Shown here in pieces: positions 9,391-17,486 of a stretch of DNA of 64,000 nt. A program made the position numbers and the translations under genes. Source of the DNA: Fervidibacillus halotolerans (lineage in GTDB: Bacteria; Bacillota; Bacilli; Bacillales; Caldibacillaceae); contig NZ_CP106877.1 in the NCBI RefSeq assembly GCF_026547205.1, positions 1,514,771 through 1,578,770 on the forward strand, given 5' to 3'. Positions within the stretch are counted from its first letter, which is position 1, and every line of letters begins with the position of its first letter. The notes below the pieces were generated by a model. It did not search any database. It had not been told where the DNA came from and saw only the letters and a list, made by a program, of their open reading frames with translations.

Positions 9391-9521
9391 ACATACTAAA
9401 GTACGAATGTGTCTGTAACATCTTCATCAAATGTTCAAAGATTTGATATGATATATCATCATCGTAACATCGGAGTACCTTTTCAGCAACTATTTATCGT
9501 ATGAAAAGGAGAGGGATAAGG

Positions 9522-11213
9522 TTGGAAGTGAGAATCGATTTCCATCAAACATGGCAAAACGCCTTTTTGCAACGTTTAGAAAGGGATGGACCGTGGTCAA
9601 ATTGGGAAATATACCAATTGGCACTCGAAGCAGAACAACATACATTCGTTTCTGATTTTGACAACTTACAATCGTTAAAATTTTTACCCGAATTAAAACC
9701 TCTTCCCCATCAATTGGAAGCGGTCAAACAAGTCATTGAAAATATGAATGGTAAAGCGATTTTAGCCGATGAGGTAGGATTAGGAAAAACGATTGAAGCA
9801 GGCTTGATTTTAAAAGAATATATGATCCGAGGATTGGTGAAAAAAGTATTGATCCTTGTTCCTGCCTCTTTAATCTCCCAATGGGTATTAGAATTAAATA
9901 AAAAGTTCTATATTCCAGCAGTACCGTATAAAAAATCGTGGGGATGGAAGGATCAAGACATCATCGTCTCTTCCCTCGATACGGCGAAACGAAGTCCCCA
10001 TGCTGAGATGATTTTAGAACAAAACTATGATTTTATTATTATTGATGAGGCACATAAATTGAAAAACGCCCAAACGAAAAATTATCAATTTGTTCAACGA
10101 TTAAAAAAGAAATTTTGCCTGTTGTTAACAGCGACCCCGATTCAAAACAAGGTTGAAGAAATTTTTCACTTAGTTTCCCTATTAAAACCCGGTCATTTAG
10201 GCAGTTCCTCTAATTTTTTAAAAAAATATAAAGGAAGCCATCGTAAAGAAATCGACGATGGACTAAAAGATTTAATCCGAAAAGTGATGGTCCGACAAAG
10301 CCGTCGGGAAACAAATATTCAATGGACGAAACGACATGTTGAGACGGTAATCATCAATTTTACACCGAAGGAAAGGGAATTTTATGAAATGATTATCAAA
10401 TTTCCGAAAAAGGAAGCCATATTTGACAACGCTTTTAGTTTATTGACATTAAAACGGGAAGCATGTAGTAGCAAAGAGGCCGTTTTTTTTACTTTGAAAA
10501 ACATGTTGAAAAAACAAAATCCCCCTTCACCGGCCTTAGTCGATTTTACCAACCAGTTAATAAAAAAAATGGAAGGAATAACCGTCAATTCAAAGGCGGA
10601 AAAGGCACTAGATTTAATCCGAAAAATCGATGACAAGGTCATTATTTTTACTGAATATCGAGCTACACAACTTTATCTACAATGGTTTTTCCAAAAACAT
10701 GGGATTCGTTCCGTACCCTTTCGAGGTGGATTTAAACGGGGAAAGAAAGATTGGATGAAGGAACTGTTTCAAACGAGTGCGCAAGTATTTATTTCAACAG
10801 AGGCGGGTGGTGAAGGGATCAATTTGCAATTTTGTAACCATATGATCAATTTCGATCTCCCTTGGAACCCGATGAAATTGGAACAACGGATCGGTCGCAT
10901 CCATCGCCTCGGTCAACAAAAGGATGTATTTATTTATAATTTTGCTGTTAAAAATACGGTGGAAGAACAAATTTTAAAATTATTATACGAAAAGATCAAT
11001 CTGTTTGAGCGGGTAATCGGTGAATTGGATGAAATTTTAACAAAATTAAACGTAGGAACTTTACATGAACATTTAACAGATATTTTTGCTACGTCTGAGT
11101 CGGAAGGGGAAATGAAGATTAAAATGGATAATTTTACTTCCGTCATCGAATTGGCCCAATCGTTAAAAGGAGATGAACTGGATGCAGCAACAGGAAATTC
11201 GTCAATTTCTTAA
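9522..11213 (+). CDS. yqhH: SNF2/Swi2-family DEAD/H helicase YqhH
   Basis: A stand-alone SNF2-type ATPase. It has Walker A ADEVGLGKTIEAG, the DEAH box IIIDEAHKLKN, motif III LLLTATPIQN, and C-terminal helicase motifs STEAGGEGINLQF and QRIGRIHRLGQ. Such proteins (RapA/HepA-like) translocate on double-stranded DNA and remodel bound proteins; the specific role of YqhH is not established. The first ATG at 9501 lies inside the SD (AAGGAGAGGG), so the TTG at 9522 (or GTG at 9528) is the likely start, in agreement with the B. subtilis N-terminus. It is cotranscribed with yqhG, which overlaps its 3' end by 32 bp. Confidence 0.9.
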   Translation: MEVRIDFHQTWQNAFLQRLERDGPWSNWEIYQLALEAEQHTFVSDFDNLQSLKFLPELKPLPHQLEAVKQVIENMNGKAILADEVGLGKTIEAGLILKEYMIRGLVKKVLILVPASLISQWVLELNKKFYIPAVPYKKSWGWKDQDIIVSSLDTAKRSPHAEMILEQNYDFIIIDEAHKLKNAQTKNYQFVQRLKKKFCLLLTATPIQNKVEEIFHLVSLLKPGHLGSSSNFLKKYKGSHRKEIDDGLKDLIRKVMVRQSRRETNIQWTKRHVETVIINFTPKEREFYEMIIKFPKKEAIFDNAFSLLTLKREACSSKEAVFFTLKNMLKKQNPPSPALVDFTNQLIKKMEGITVNSKAEKALDLIRKIDDKVIIFTEYRATQLYLQWFFQKHGIRSVPFRGGFKRGKKDWMKELFQTSAQVFISTEAGGEGINLQFCNHMINFDLPWNPMKLEQRIGRIHRLGQQKDVFIYNFAVKNTVEEQILKLLYEKINLFERVIGELDEILTKLNVGTLHEHLTDIFATSESEGEMKIKMDNFTSVIELAQSLKGDELDAATGNSSIS

Positions 11214-11982
11214 ACGATTTTTCGATGCTACCCAATGTAAAACCGTTCAGGATGACGGAAATGCCTTTACCGTACAACTAACCGTCGACATGGATAAGGC
11301 CCTTATGAACCGTCCCTTTTATTGGCACTATATCGAAAAAACCCGAGGGACGCCAAATCCGCAAAAAATCACATTTCTCACCGATTTTTCTAATTCGAAT
11401 GAATCAAAAGGGGAAAAAATCCATTTCGGTTCTCCACGGCTCCATCAAATTTTCCAATTAACGAAAAAACTCGGTGGATTTATCCGGATGTTTGAAGATC
11501 GACCGGGAACCGTTCAAAACCATACGCCACTTATTCCATGGCTATGTATGAACATAAAAGTAAGTTATATTTGCGATCGGAAAAAGGATGAATTCCATTC
11601 CATTGGATTAAATTTAATCAATGGGAAGATGTTGGATAATTTCCACTATCTTCTGAAGGATACATCAATGCCTTTATCGATGAAAATGCCTGATTTTGCT
11701 TTTACCTTTACTCCCCTTATAAAGCCGGTAAGTGGAATAAAAAGAATTGAACAATATATTCGTTCCCAATTGCAACAAGAAGACCACACGTGGGCGATGG
11801 AAGCGAAAAAGCGGTGGGAAAGGGATGAAAAATTACTGAATATTTTTTTTGAAGAATGGGAGGAAAAACCGGAACAGTATGAAATCGAAAAGGAAGCTCT
11901 ACGGGAACAATATGAACCGAAAATTTCCGTCGATTGTATTAATGGTGGAATCTTTTATTTAACGAAGGATCGATTTCGTTAA
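11182..11982 (+). CDS. yqhG: YqhG family protein, helicase-associated
   Basis: A 266-residue conserved protein of unknown function found next to yqhH in Bacillaceae. There is no signal peptide or membrane segment, and the C-terminal third is charged and probably helical. The start is the ATG at 11182 because AAAGGAG lies nine bases before it and the N-terminus MQQQEIRQFL matches the family; an ATG at 11173 lies too close to the SD. The overlap with yqhH suggests translational coupling and a shared function. A terminator-like hairpin follows 12 bp after the stop. Confidence 0.88.
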   Translation: MQQQEIRQFLKRFFDATQCKTVQDDGNAFTVQLTVDMDKALMNRPFYWHYIEKTRGTPNPQKITFLTDFSNSNESKGEKIHFGSPRLHQIFQLTKKLGGFIRMFEDRPGTVQNHTPLIPWLCMNIKVSYICDRKKDEFHSIGLNLINGKMLDNFHYLLKDTSMPLSMKMPDFAFTFTPLIKPVSGIKRIEQYIRSQLQQEDHTWAMEAKKRWERDEKLLNIFFEEWEEKPEQYEIEKEALREQYEPKISVDCINGGIFYLTKDRFR

Positions 11983-11994
11983 GCTTCTATCAAT

Positions 11995-12026
11995 GGGGCT
12001 GCCCTAAAAGTACAGCCCCCTTTCTT
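11995..12026 (+). terminator. terminator of yqhH-yqhG
   Basis: GGGGCTG (11995-12001) pairs with CAGCCCC (12013-12019) and is followed by CTTTCTT. It is also the left end of the dispersed repeat described next. Confidence 0.65.
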
Positions 12027-12192
12027 CGTAGATGATACTTTATAGATTTCATTTCGATGGCGGCACTTTCCGTGAGTACGGCTTAGACTTTTTAACTCGC
12101 ATCGTTCGTAGGGTCTTCGGCTCATGCTGTTCCCACCGAAATCACCGTCACCTACCCTTTCATAAACATTGGGACTGTTCGGGCAGTCCCTT
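11995..12192 (+). repeat. dispersed intergenic palindromic repeat, copy 1
   Basis: The unit is about 200 bp, bounded by a left hairpin (GGGGCTG/CAGCCCC) and a right hairpin (GGGACTG/CAGTCCC). The inner part contains GGCGGCACTTTCCG and GGGTCTTCGGCTCATGCTGT. Related copies lie at about 24600, 34350 and, inverted, 49822. It resembles the intergenic repeats with a GGAACAGCACGAG core known from several Bacillus genomes. It fills the space between yqhG and yqzE; no gene is seen in it. Confidence 0.75.
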
Positions 12193-12215
12193 TCCTTTTT
12201 TCCAACGAAATCCTT

Positions 12216-12410
12216 TTATTTTCTCCGTATTTTTCTTTTGATGATCTGAAACTCTTCCTTCATTGCATAGGGCATGATGCCGAACCATTTATACAAACGT
12301 TGATCCCTTTCCTTTTTTTCTAATTTCATCCTCTTCCGTTCTTCCTTCGGTTTATCCAAATGTGAAACCAATGTCTCTGTAAGAAATTTTACATATTCAT
12401 TTGATTTCAA
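12216..12410 (-). CDS. yqzE: YqzE family protein
   Basis: A 64-residue, highly basic protein matching the YqzE family that follows comGG in Bacillus (MKSNEYVKFLTE at the N-terminus, KEERKRMKLEKK in the middle, YKWFGIMPYAMKEE near the C-terminus). Translation probably starts at a TTG, with GGTGA six bases upstream. It is 83 bp downstream of comGG and is likely in the same transcript. The function is unknown; location suggests competence-linked expression. Confidence 0.82.
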   Translation of the reverse strand: MKSNEYVKFLTETLVSHLDKPKEERKRMKLEKKERDQRLYKWFGIMPYAMKEEFQIIKRKIRRK

Positions 12411-12493
12411 TATGGCTCACCAACCTTTTCATTTTTCTATTCATAGGTTAGACGAAGGAATGAGAAACTAAACGTATTCCGATCATCATCCGA

Positions 12494-13003
12494 TTAAATT
12501 TCATTCCAACCGATGATTCGATTGGTTCTTTGATCAAAGGTAATCCAAACGGAATGTTTTCCCCCGTTAAAGGTGTAACAATCGAGGCGAATGGTTTTTT
12601 CCTCCTCCGATTCATCCACCGTCTCGAAAATTGCGTAACCTACATCCATTTGGAACGAACCCTGATTCGGTAAATCATTGTTCTTCAAATGATCATTTAA
12701 TTGTTCCACAGAATAAATGAGTAGCGTTTCCAAATCATAACCGGTTTTCGTCGCAGCAAAAAAGCGTTTTTCCGTCTCATATCTCACCAGGACATGAACG
12801 ATGATTACGGAAAAAACCATCAATAAAAAAAGCGTAAGGGGTAAAATAAAACCATTTGCTTGATTATTCTTCCACCTCGATATGGGGCGGGATGAAAATC
12901 GTTGCTTCGTGCACTGTTCCGTCTTTTCGTTCCACCTGAATGGTGATTCCTTTCGTAGTTTTCTGATAAGAAAAGGATGCAATTGAGAATAGAATAATTT
13001 CAT
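12494..13003 (-). CDS. comGG: competence pilin-like protein ComGG (start codon unclear)
   Basis: The last gene of comG. The recognisable protein begins around NNQANGFILPLTLF, a short basic N-terminus followed by one transmembrane segment, as in the minor pseudopilin ComGG. It ends with the family-like pattern VWITFDQRTNRIIGWNE. The reading frame is open to 13003, but no ATG, GTG or TTG occurs in frame between the comGF stop (12864) and the membrane segment. The only ATG, at 13003, would give an odd 50-residue extension inside comGF with a poor SD. The real start may be non-canonical near 12870-12885, or there is an indel. Confidence 0.65.
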   Translation of the reverse strand: MKLFYSQLHPFLIRKLRKESPFRWNEKTEQCTKQRFSSRPISRWKNNQANGFILPLTLFLLMVFSVIIVHVLVRYETEKRFFAATKTGYDLETLLIYSVEQLNDHLKNNDLPNQGSFQMDVGYAIFETVDESEEEKTIRLDCYTFNGGKHSVWITFDQRTNRIIGWNEI

Positions 13004-13313
13004 GCCCTTTTAAATCTACCCTCCTTCGCAACTGATTCCCATATTTTTCATACAGTATCAATTTTTCATCTTCATAAAGCAATATTCGGTTATAGGTTAA
13101 ACGGATTTTATCACTGTTTCGTATCTCACTTTTTACCTGATTTACAAACACTTCCCACTCCATTTCATTCAAAAACTCTTCTGTATAATCATGATATTGA
13201 AGAAGTGGAACAGTATGGGAAATAAAAATAAGAATCAGCGAAAAAATAAAAAGGGAAAAAAACAGCTCCAACAATGTAAATCCTTTATCGTCTTTGAATC
13301 GACCGACAAACAC
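12864..13313 (-). CDS. comGF: competence pseudopilus minor pilin ComGF
   Basis: A 149-residue type IV pilin-like protein with the prepilin signal DDKGFTLLELFFSLFIFSLILI. Cleavage by the prepilin peptidase is expected after the Gly preceding Phe. It is needed with the other ComG pilins to assemble the DNA-uptake pseudopilus. The start is a GTG at 13313, with GGAGG six bases upstream; it overlaps comGE by 29 bp, typical of this tightly coupled operon. Confidence 0.88.
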   Translation of the reverse strand: MFVGRFKDDKGFTLLELFFSLFIFSLILIFISHTVPLLQYHDYTEEFLNEMEWEVFVNQVKSEIRNSDKIRLTYNRILLYEDEKLILYEKYGNQLRRRVDLKGHEIILFSIASFSYQKTTKGITIQVERKDGTVHEATIFIPPHIEVEE

Positions 13314-13626
13314 ATTTTTCCTCCTGATTTTTTAAAAAATATCGTACACAAATATTTACCGAATTCTCCATCCGTTCAACTGTAACGAAATAATCGGTGT
13401 ATTTTCCATTAATTTCTGTTTCTAACGGTTCTTCTAAAATATAGTTTATCGTTTGTTCAGTTACGTGAAATGTGGCCTCCTGATCGCTGAAAACTTCCAT
13501 TCGTTGAATCGTAATATATAGAAAGGCAGGAAGGGTAAAGGATAAAATAATAAGCCAAATGGAAAAAGCAAATAAAAATTCTAAATATATGCTTGCCGAT
13601 TGGTCACTTCCCATCTTTCGTCTCAT
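13285..13626 (-). CDS. comGE: competence pseudopilus minor pilin ComGE
   Basis: A protein of about 113 residues with an N-terminal hydrophobic segment (YLEFLFAFSIWLIILSFTLP) and a short soluble domain, in the comGE position. Its prepilin cleavage motif is less canonical than in ComGC, D or F, which is usual for ComGE. The start at the ATG 13626 is chosen on length (family about 115 residues) and on AAAGGAAG upstream; a TTG at 13683 would extend it further into comGD. It overlaps comGD by 23 bp. Confidence 0.75.
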   Translation of the reverse strand: MRRKMGSDQSASIYLEFLFAFSIWLIILSFTLPAFLYITIQRMEVFSDQEATFHVTEQTINYILEEPLETEINGKYTDYFVTVERMENSVNICVRYFLKNQEEKCVCRSIQRR

Positions 13627-14086
13627 AAATTGCAAATCTTCCTTTCCCGATACTAAAAAATATTCGATATTTTTTTTCTCCAATTCGAATTCCTAAGTTG
13701 CCAAATTTGCTAACATTGCCATTTGGATGGAAATAAAAATTGGTCATATGCCCCCACATGTCGACCTGATCTGGAAGTTTGCGAGATAACAAAAGCTTTT
13801 GTTCAAGCATTCGAAATTCATATTTTTTCGACAATGAATCATAACGAAAAGAAACAGCCGTCTGTTTCGTAATCGCCGTTTGTTGTGCTAAATACAAATC
13901 GGCTCTTAATTGATTCAGGACATGATTCCTTTCAATCGTATTCATTGTAGAATAAAAAAAGGGTGGGAGGGTGGCTAAGACAATAACTAAAAAAAATAAT
14001 ACGATTAACATTTCGAACAGGGAAAATCCTTTTTCAGCATTTCCCTCCCCAATTTCGTTCTTAATCCGAAGTATTCTTTTCAACAT
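13604..14086 (-). CDS. comGD: competence pseudopilin ComGD
   Basis: A 160-residue type IV pilin-like protein. A basic leader ends in the processing motif EKGFSLFEML, followed by a hydrophobic helix (about residues 20-45) and a soluble C-terminal domain. The ATG at 14086 has GAAGG eight bases upstream inside comGC; the two genes overlap by 26 bp. It is a minor pseudopilin of the DNA-uptake apparatus. Confidence 0.88.
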   Translation of the reverse strand: MLKRILRIKNEIGEGNAEKGFSLFEMLIVLFFLVIVLATLPPFFYSTMNTIERNHVLNQLRADLYLAQQTAITKQTAVSFRYDSLSKKYEFRMLEQKLLLSRKLPDQVDMWGHMTNFYFHPNGNVSKFGNLGIRIGEKKYRIFFSIGKGRFAIYETKDGK

Positions 14087-14372
14087 AAGCGCTGCCTTCT
14101 TTTATATGAATTTGGCTTCCATCCGGACAAACGGGATTTTCTTCTAAATATTCTTCATCCATTAAATCGGATATCGATGTAGGAAAAGACTGTTTATCGA
14201 TATAGTAGGCTTGAATTTGTGCTTGAACCATCTTTACCATCCCGTCACATCCTTTTTCACTAATGCTCTTTTGATTTTTCGTCACGTTCGGAATCGTAAT
14301 GAGTAAAAGAATCGTCACAACAAATAATACGATCATCATTTCAATTAATGTAAAACCCTTTTCGTTTTTCAT
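14061..14372 (-). CDS. comGC: major competence pseudopilin ComGC
   Basis: A 103-residue major pseudopilin whose leader MKNEKGFTLIEMM is the textbook prepilin peptidase site. The long hydrophobic helix follows. Two cysteines (KGCDG and NPVCPDG) are positioned for the intramolecular disulfide known for ComGC. GGGGGGA lies upstream of the ATG. It polymerises into the competence pilus that brings DNA to the cell surface. Confidence 0.95.
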   Translation of the reverse strand: MKNEKGFTLIEMMIVLFVVTILLLITIPNVTKNQKSISEKGCDGMVKMVQAQIQAYYIDKQSFPTSISDLMDEEYLEENPVCPDGSQIHIKEGSAYVEKNTSD

Positions 14373-14387
14373 AATATCCCCCCACGA

Positions 14388-15425
14388 TCATAATTCGTTA
14401 ATGAATTGGAATGAAGGTGATAATAAGGAAAAATAGAGAAAAATCAACCAGATCCCGATAAAGAAAAAAATTGTTGGTTGAAGAAATTTCATGAGTCTTT
14501 CTACATTTTCTGAGAAACTTTCCATACAATATCGGCTGAATGATTCCAACTCTAAATCCAACTTTCCACTCATTTGTCCATGTCGTATGACGTAAACGAG
14601 TTCTGGTTGCCAAAAGGGAATTTTAGATATGGCTTGGTCAAAGGGAATTCCCATAAGCAAATCACCCTCGATTCGCTCTGCACATTCTGAAAGATAATGT
14701 TTTCCCGGATCCTTTTTAATAAATGCCAAACTTTCTGCTAAACTTAATCCATTTTTTAAAAATTGGCTGAACTGATACGCAATATAGTACGTATTCATTA
14801 ATCGAACCAATGAGCCGACAAAGGGAATGGCAACTAACATACATTGAAATTCATAACTCGTTTTCCGTCCCTTCATCCAGTAAAATAAATAAAGGACGAG
14901 TAAGAATGGAATAAGAATGATAAACAAAAAGGATACAGGATGGGCGTTGATCCAAAAGAGAATGGAAAGGAATAGATTTGGTTTAATTTGAAAGGACTGA
15001 TACAAATATTGGAATTGGGGAAGTAGCAACCATTGGAAGAAGAAAAACAAAATACCGATCAATAGAAGGAGAAAGAATGGATAGGCAGCTAATTTTTCCA
15101 GTTTCATCCGATCTTCATACCGTCTTTGGAGAATTTCTGCTGCAGTTTGAAGGGCATCGGATAATCGACCGTTTTGTTCCCCGTAAAAACAAAAGCTAAC
15201 GGAAATGGGATGACATTTCATTTCCTTTAACACTTCATAAAACGGATTTCCATTTTTTAACTGTATTTCGATGTTTTTTAAAGATGCTCGTTTCGACCGT
15301 TCCGCTTGAATAGATAAAAAACGAATCGCATCATTCATCGTATATCCCTCATCCAGTAACGTACTCAGCCTTTTGAAGAAGATGGATTGATCTTTAATAC
15401 TCCACTTTTCTTTCCCCAAAATCAT
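14388..15425 (-). CDS. comGB: competence type II secretion-like membrane protein ComGB
   Basis: A GspF/PilC-family inner-membrane platform protein with two repeated T2SS-F domains and about three membrane-spanning regions (around FFLLLLIGILFFFFQWLLL, FLFIILIPFLLVLYLFY and the C-terminal IFFFIGIWLIFLYFSLL). It works with the ATPase ComGA to assemble the pseudopilus. The start is not certain: the ATG at 15425, overlapping comGA by 32 bp, gives the family-like length of 345 residues; an ATG at 15440 has no SD. Confidence 0.88.
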   Translation of the reverse strand: MILGKEKWSIKDQSIFFKRLSTLLDEGYTMNDAIRFLSIQAERSKRASLKNIEIQLKNGNPFYEVLKEMKCHPISVSFCFYGEQNGRLSDALQTAAEILQRRYEDRMKLEKLAAYPFFLLLLIGILFFFFQWLLLPQFQYLYQSFQIKPNLFLSILFWINAHPVSFLFIILIPFLLVLYLFYWMKGRKTSYEFQCMLVAIPFVGSLVRLMNTYYIAYQFSQFLKNGLSLAESLAFIKKDPGKHYLSECAERIEGDLLMGIPFDQAISKIPFWQPELVYVIRHGQMSGKLDLELESFSRYCMESFSENVERLMKFLQPTIFFFIGIWLIFLYFSLLSPSFQFINEL

Positions 15426-16485
15426 GCACCCATCTTTCATATTCCGTTTTTTGAATAAATCCGAATGCAATCCCTTTACTGATGACCTTCTTTAATGTGG
15501 GATAATCCGTTTCCATTTTTCCTCCTTTTATTTCTTGGAGCGCTTCCTTCAATGCTTTCCCATACAAAACTTCGTAAACTGCAGCCCGATTTTTCGACTT
15601 CCGCTCACAAAAGGGAGAACAATCATCCCCACATAAGGGACAAATGATTTGTACGAGCCTTTGTGCTGTAACAGCAATGATCGTTTGATCCATTTCATTC
15701 CATTGGACACCGAACTCCATTAACCGGTATAGGGCACCCTTCGCATTTTTCGTATGCATCGTCGTTAATACTAAATGACCGGTAAGGGCAGCTCGTACAG
15801 CTGTTTTAGCCGTTATTCCATCCCGAATTTCGCCGACCATAATAATGTCGGGATCATGCCGTAAAATCGCCTTCAATCCTGACGCATACGTAATTCCAGC
15901 CTTTTCATTTACTTGAACTTGGAGAAGATCATCACTATTTTTTTCCACAGGATCTTCTAACGTAATGACGTTTCGACCTAATGATTTGGATGAATGACGT
16001 AATAATGTATAAAGGGTCGATGTTTTTCCAGAACCGGTCGGTCCTGTAAAGATGATTAGACCGTGGGAAACAGTTAATAATGACAACAAAAAATGTGCTG
16101 ATTTTGGGAATAGGGATAATCGGTTTAATGGAATGGCATCTTCATGGGGAATAATTCGGATCACCATGCTTTCGGCAAAGGTCGAGGGAAGGGTGGATAA
16201 ACGTAAACCTATTCGTTTTTCCCCTAGTTTTACGGAAAAGGAACCATTTTGCGGTCTTCGTCTTTCCCCGATATCCATTTTTGCCTGAAATTTTAAATGG
16301 GAAAGGAGTTTTTCTGCCTCAGAGGGATTTAATTGATATTGGGGAAACAGTTGATTGGAAATTCTGAATAAAATCATAAAATGATCGGATTTAGGTAATA
16401 TATGAATATCGGAAGCGTGCAAGGAATAAGCCTGAAAAATCATCGTTTCAACCTTTTTTTCAACGGACATCGTTTCGATGGACAT
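15394..16485 (-). CDS. comGA: competence pilus assembly ATPase ComGA
   Basis: A GspE/PilB-type secretion ATPase. Walker A GPTGSGKT is at about residues 148-155, the Asp box ITLEDPVE follows, then Walker B-type DPDIIMVGEIRD and the His box TTMHTKNAKGAL. A Cys-rich metal-binding loop (CPLCGDDCSPFC) is near the C-terminus. It is first gene of the comG operon. The start is placed at the ATG of MSIETMSVEKK, just after AAAGGAG; the spacing is tight, so the ATG at 16470 or 16497 is possible. The AT-rich upstream region has A-tract/T-tract stretches that could be ComK boxes, but I could not fix a clear pair. Confidence 0.92.
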   Translation of the reverse strand: MSIETMSVEKKVETMIFQAYSLHASDIHILPKSDHFMILFRISNQLFPQYQLNPSEAEKLLSHLKFQAKMDIGERRRPQNGSFSVKLGEKRIGLRLSTLPSTFAESMVIRIIPHEDAIPLNRLSLFPKSAHFLLSLLTVSHGLIIFTGPTGSGKTSTLYTLLRHSSKSLGRNVITLEDPVEKNSDDLLQVQVNEKAGITYASGLKAILRHDPDIIMVGEIRDGITAKTAVRAALTGHLVLTTMHTKNAKGALYRLMEFGVQWNEMDQTIIAVTAQRLVQIICPLCGDDCSPFCERKSKNRAAVYEVLYGKALKEALQEIKGGKMETDYPTLKKVISKGIAFGFIQKTEYERWVHDFGERKVEY

Positions 16486-16632
16486 CGCTCCTTTCATTTT
16501 GATTAATACATATATTCGACACAATCCCCGATATTCCTTCAATATTTTTTAAAATTTTTTATCTAAAAAATTAATCTTTATTGTGATATTGTGAACAATT
16601 TTTAACAATCTTTTATCAGCCTGTTAGATACA

Positions 16633-16661
16633 TTTTCATGTTATTAATACTGTATTATAAT
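16633..16661 (+). promoter_or_regulatory. promoter of the SufR-like regulator gene
   Basis: TTTTCA (16633-16638) and a perfect TATAAT (16656-16661) with a 17-bp spacer lie about 30 bp before the start codon, in the intergenic region shared with comGA. Confidence 0.6.
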
Positions 16662-16690
16662 AAAAGAAAAGTCTAATTGGGGTGTTAAAC

Positions 16691-17392
16691 ATGGAGAAAA
16701 CTCTGAAGATTACAAATGTTTTGGCGGATCCTACTCGATATTCCATTTATGAGTATATTACGAAAAAACATAAAGAAGTAACGGTTCAAGAAATTGCCGA
16801 CCAATTTAAAATTCATCCGAATGTGGCTCGCCTACATTTGTCAAAGCTGGAAGATGTGGATATGTTAAAATCGGAAAATAAAAAAACGGGAAGAGGGGGA
16901 CGACCGAGCAGAATTTACAGATTATCTGAAGAGGTAATTGAGCTGAATTTCCCCTATCGTGATTACCATCTTTTAGCCAAAATCGCCCTTGAAGCAATGT
17001 TTTCTCTAGGCAGTGTAGCAGAACAAGCCCTATTTGAAACGGGAAAACGGTACGGTGAGGAATTAATGGAACATATGCTGGCAAAACATTCACTTGTAAA
17101 AGAGCAAATTTCCTTTGACGAGAAATTAGAAATTTTAAAATCGACCTCTTCTTCCCTCGGTTTCTATCCAGATATATATGTACAAGAAGAGGAAAAGAAA
17201 TTTTATTTGGAAATTTTCAATTGCCCTTTCCGTGAAATTGCTATGGAACATAGACAGGAAACATGCGACATGCATTACGCCTTTATTAAAGGGTTGATCG
17301 GTTCTTTATTTGATGATTTTGAAATCGTCACCACTCAAAACTTATTAGACGGGTGCGATTCATGCGCATATCATGTAAATATTGAAAATTAA
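16691..17392 (+). CDS. winged-helix transcriptional regulator with C-terminal Cys motif (SufR-like)
   Basis: A 233-residue regulator. The N-terminal winged-helix domain (about 1-80) is ArsR/DeoR-like: EIADQFKIHPNVARLHLSKL is the recognition region and GRGGRPSRIYRLS the wing. The C-terminal part carries NCPFREIAM, ETCDMHYAF and DGCDSCAYHV, that is Cys178, Cys192, Cys222 and Cys225. This layout resembles the Fe-S-binding domain of cyanobacterial SufR, a repressor that senses [4Fe-4S] status. The start ATG at 16691 follows GGGGTG; the GTG at 16682 is inside that SD. It is divergent from comGA. Its targets are unknown; Fe-S or metal sensing is an inference from the Cys pattern. Confidence 0.8.
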   Translation: MEKTLKITNVLADPTRYSIYEYITKKHKEVTVQEIADQFKIHPNVARLHLSKLEDVDMLKSENKKTGRGGRPSRIYRLSEEVIELNFPYRDYHLLAKIALEAMFSLGSVAEQALFETGKRYGEELMEHMLAKHSLVKEQISFDEKLEILKSTSSSLGFYPDIYVQEEEKKFYLEIFNCPFREIAMEHRQETCDMHYAFIKGLIGSLFDDFEIVTTQNLLDGCDSCAYHVNIEN

Positions 17393-17486
17393 TCTTTCAA
17401 ATTATTTACAATTATAACTACGATTATTATAATGAAAATATAATCATTTTTTAATGGGGAAAGTAGTCAACAAAGGGGGAAAATAA

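Noticed and set aside
12032..12241. Open frame inside repeat copy 1
   Set aside because: It is a by-product of the repeat sequence; the other copies do not keep the frame open.
16500..16640. A-tract/T-tract stretches upstream of comGA that could be ComK boxes
   Set aside because: The region is so AT-rich that several weak half-sites can be drawn; none gives a clean pair with standard spacing.
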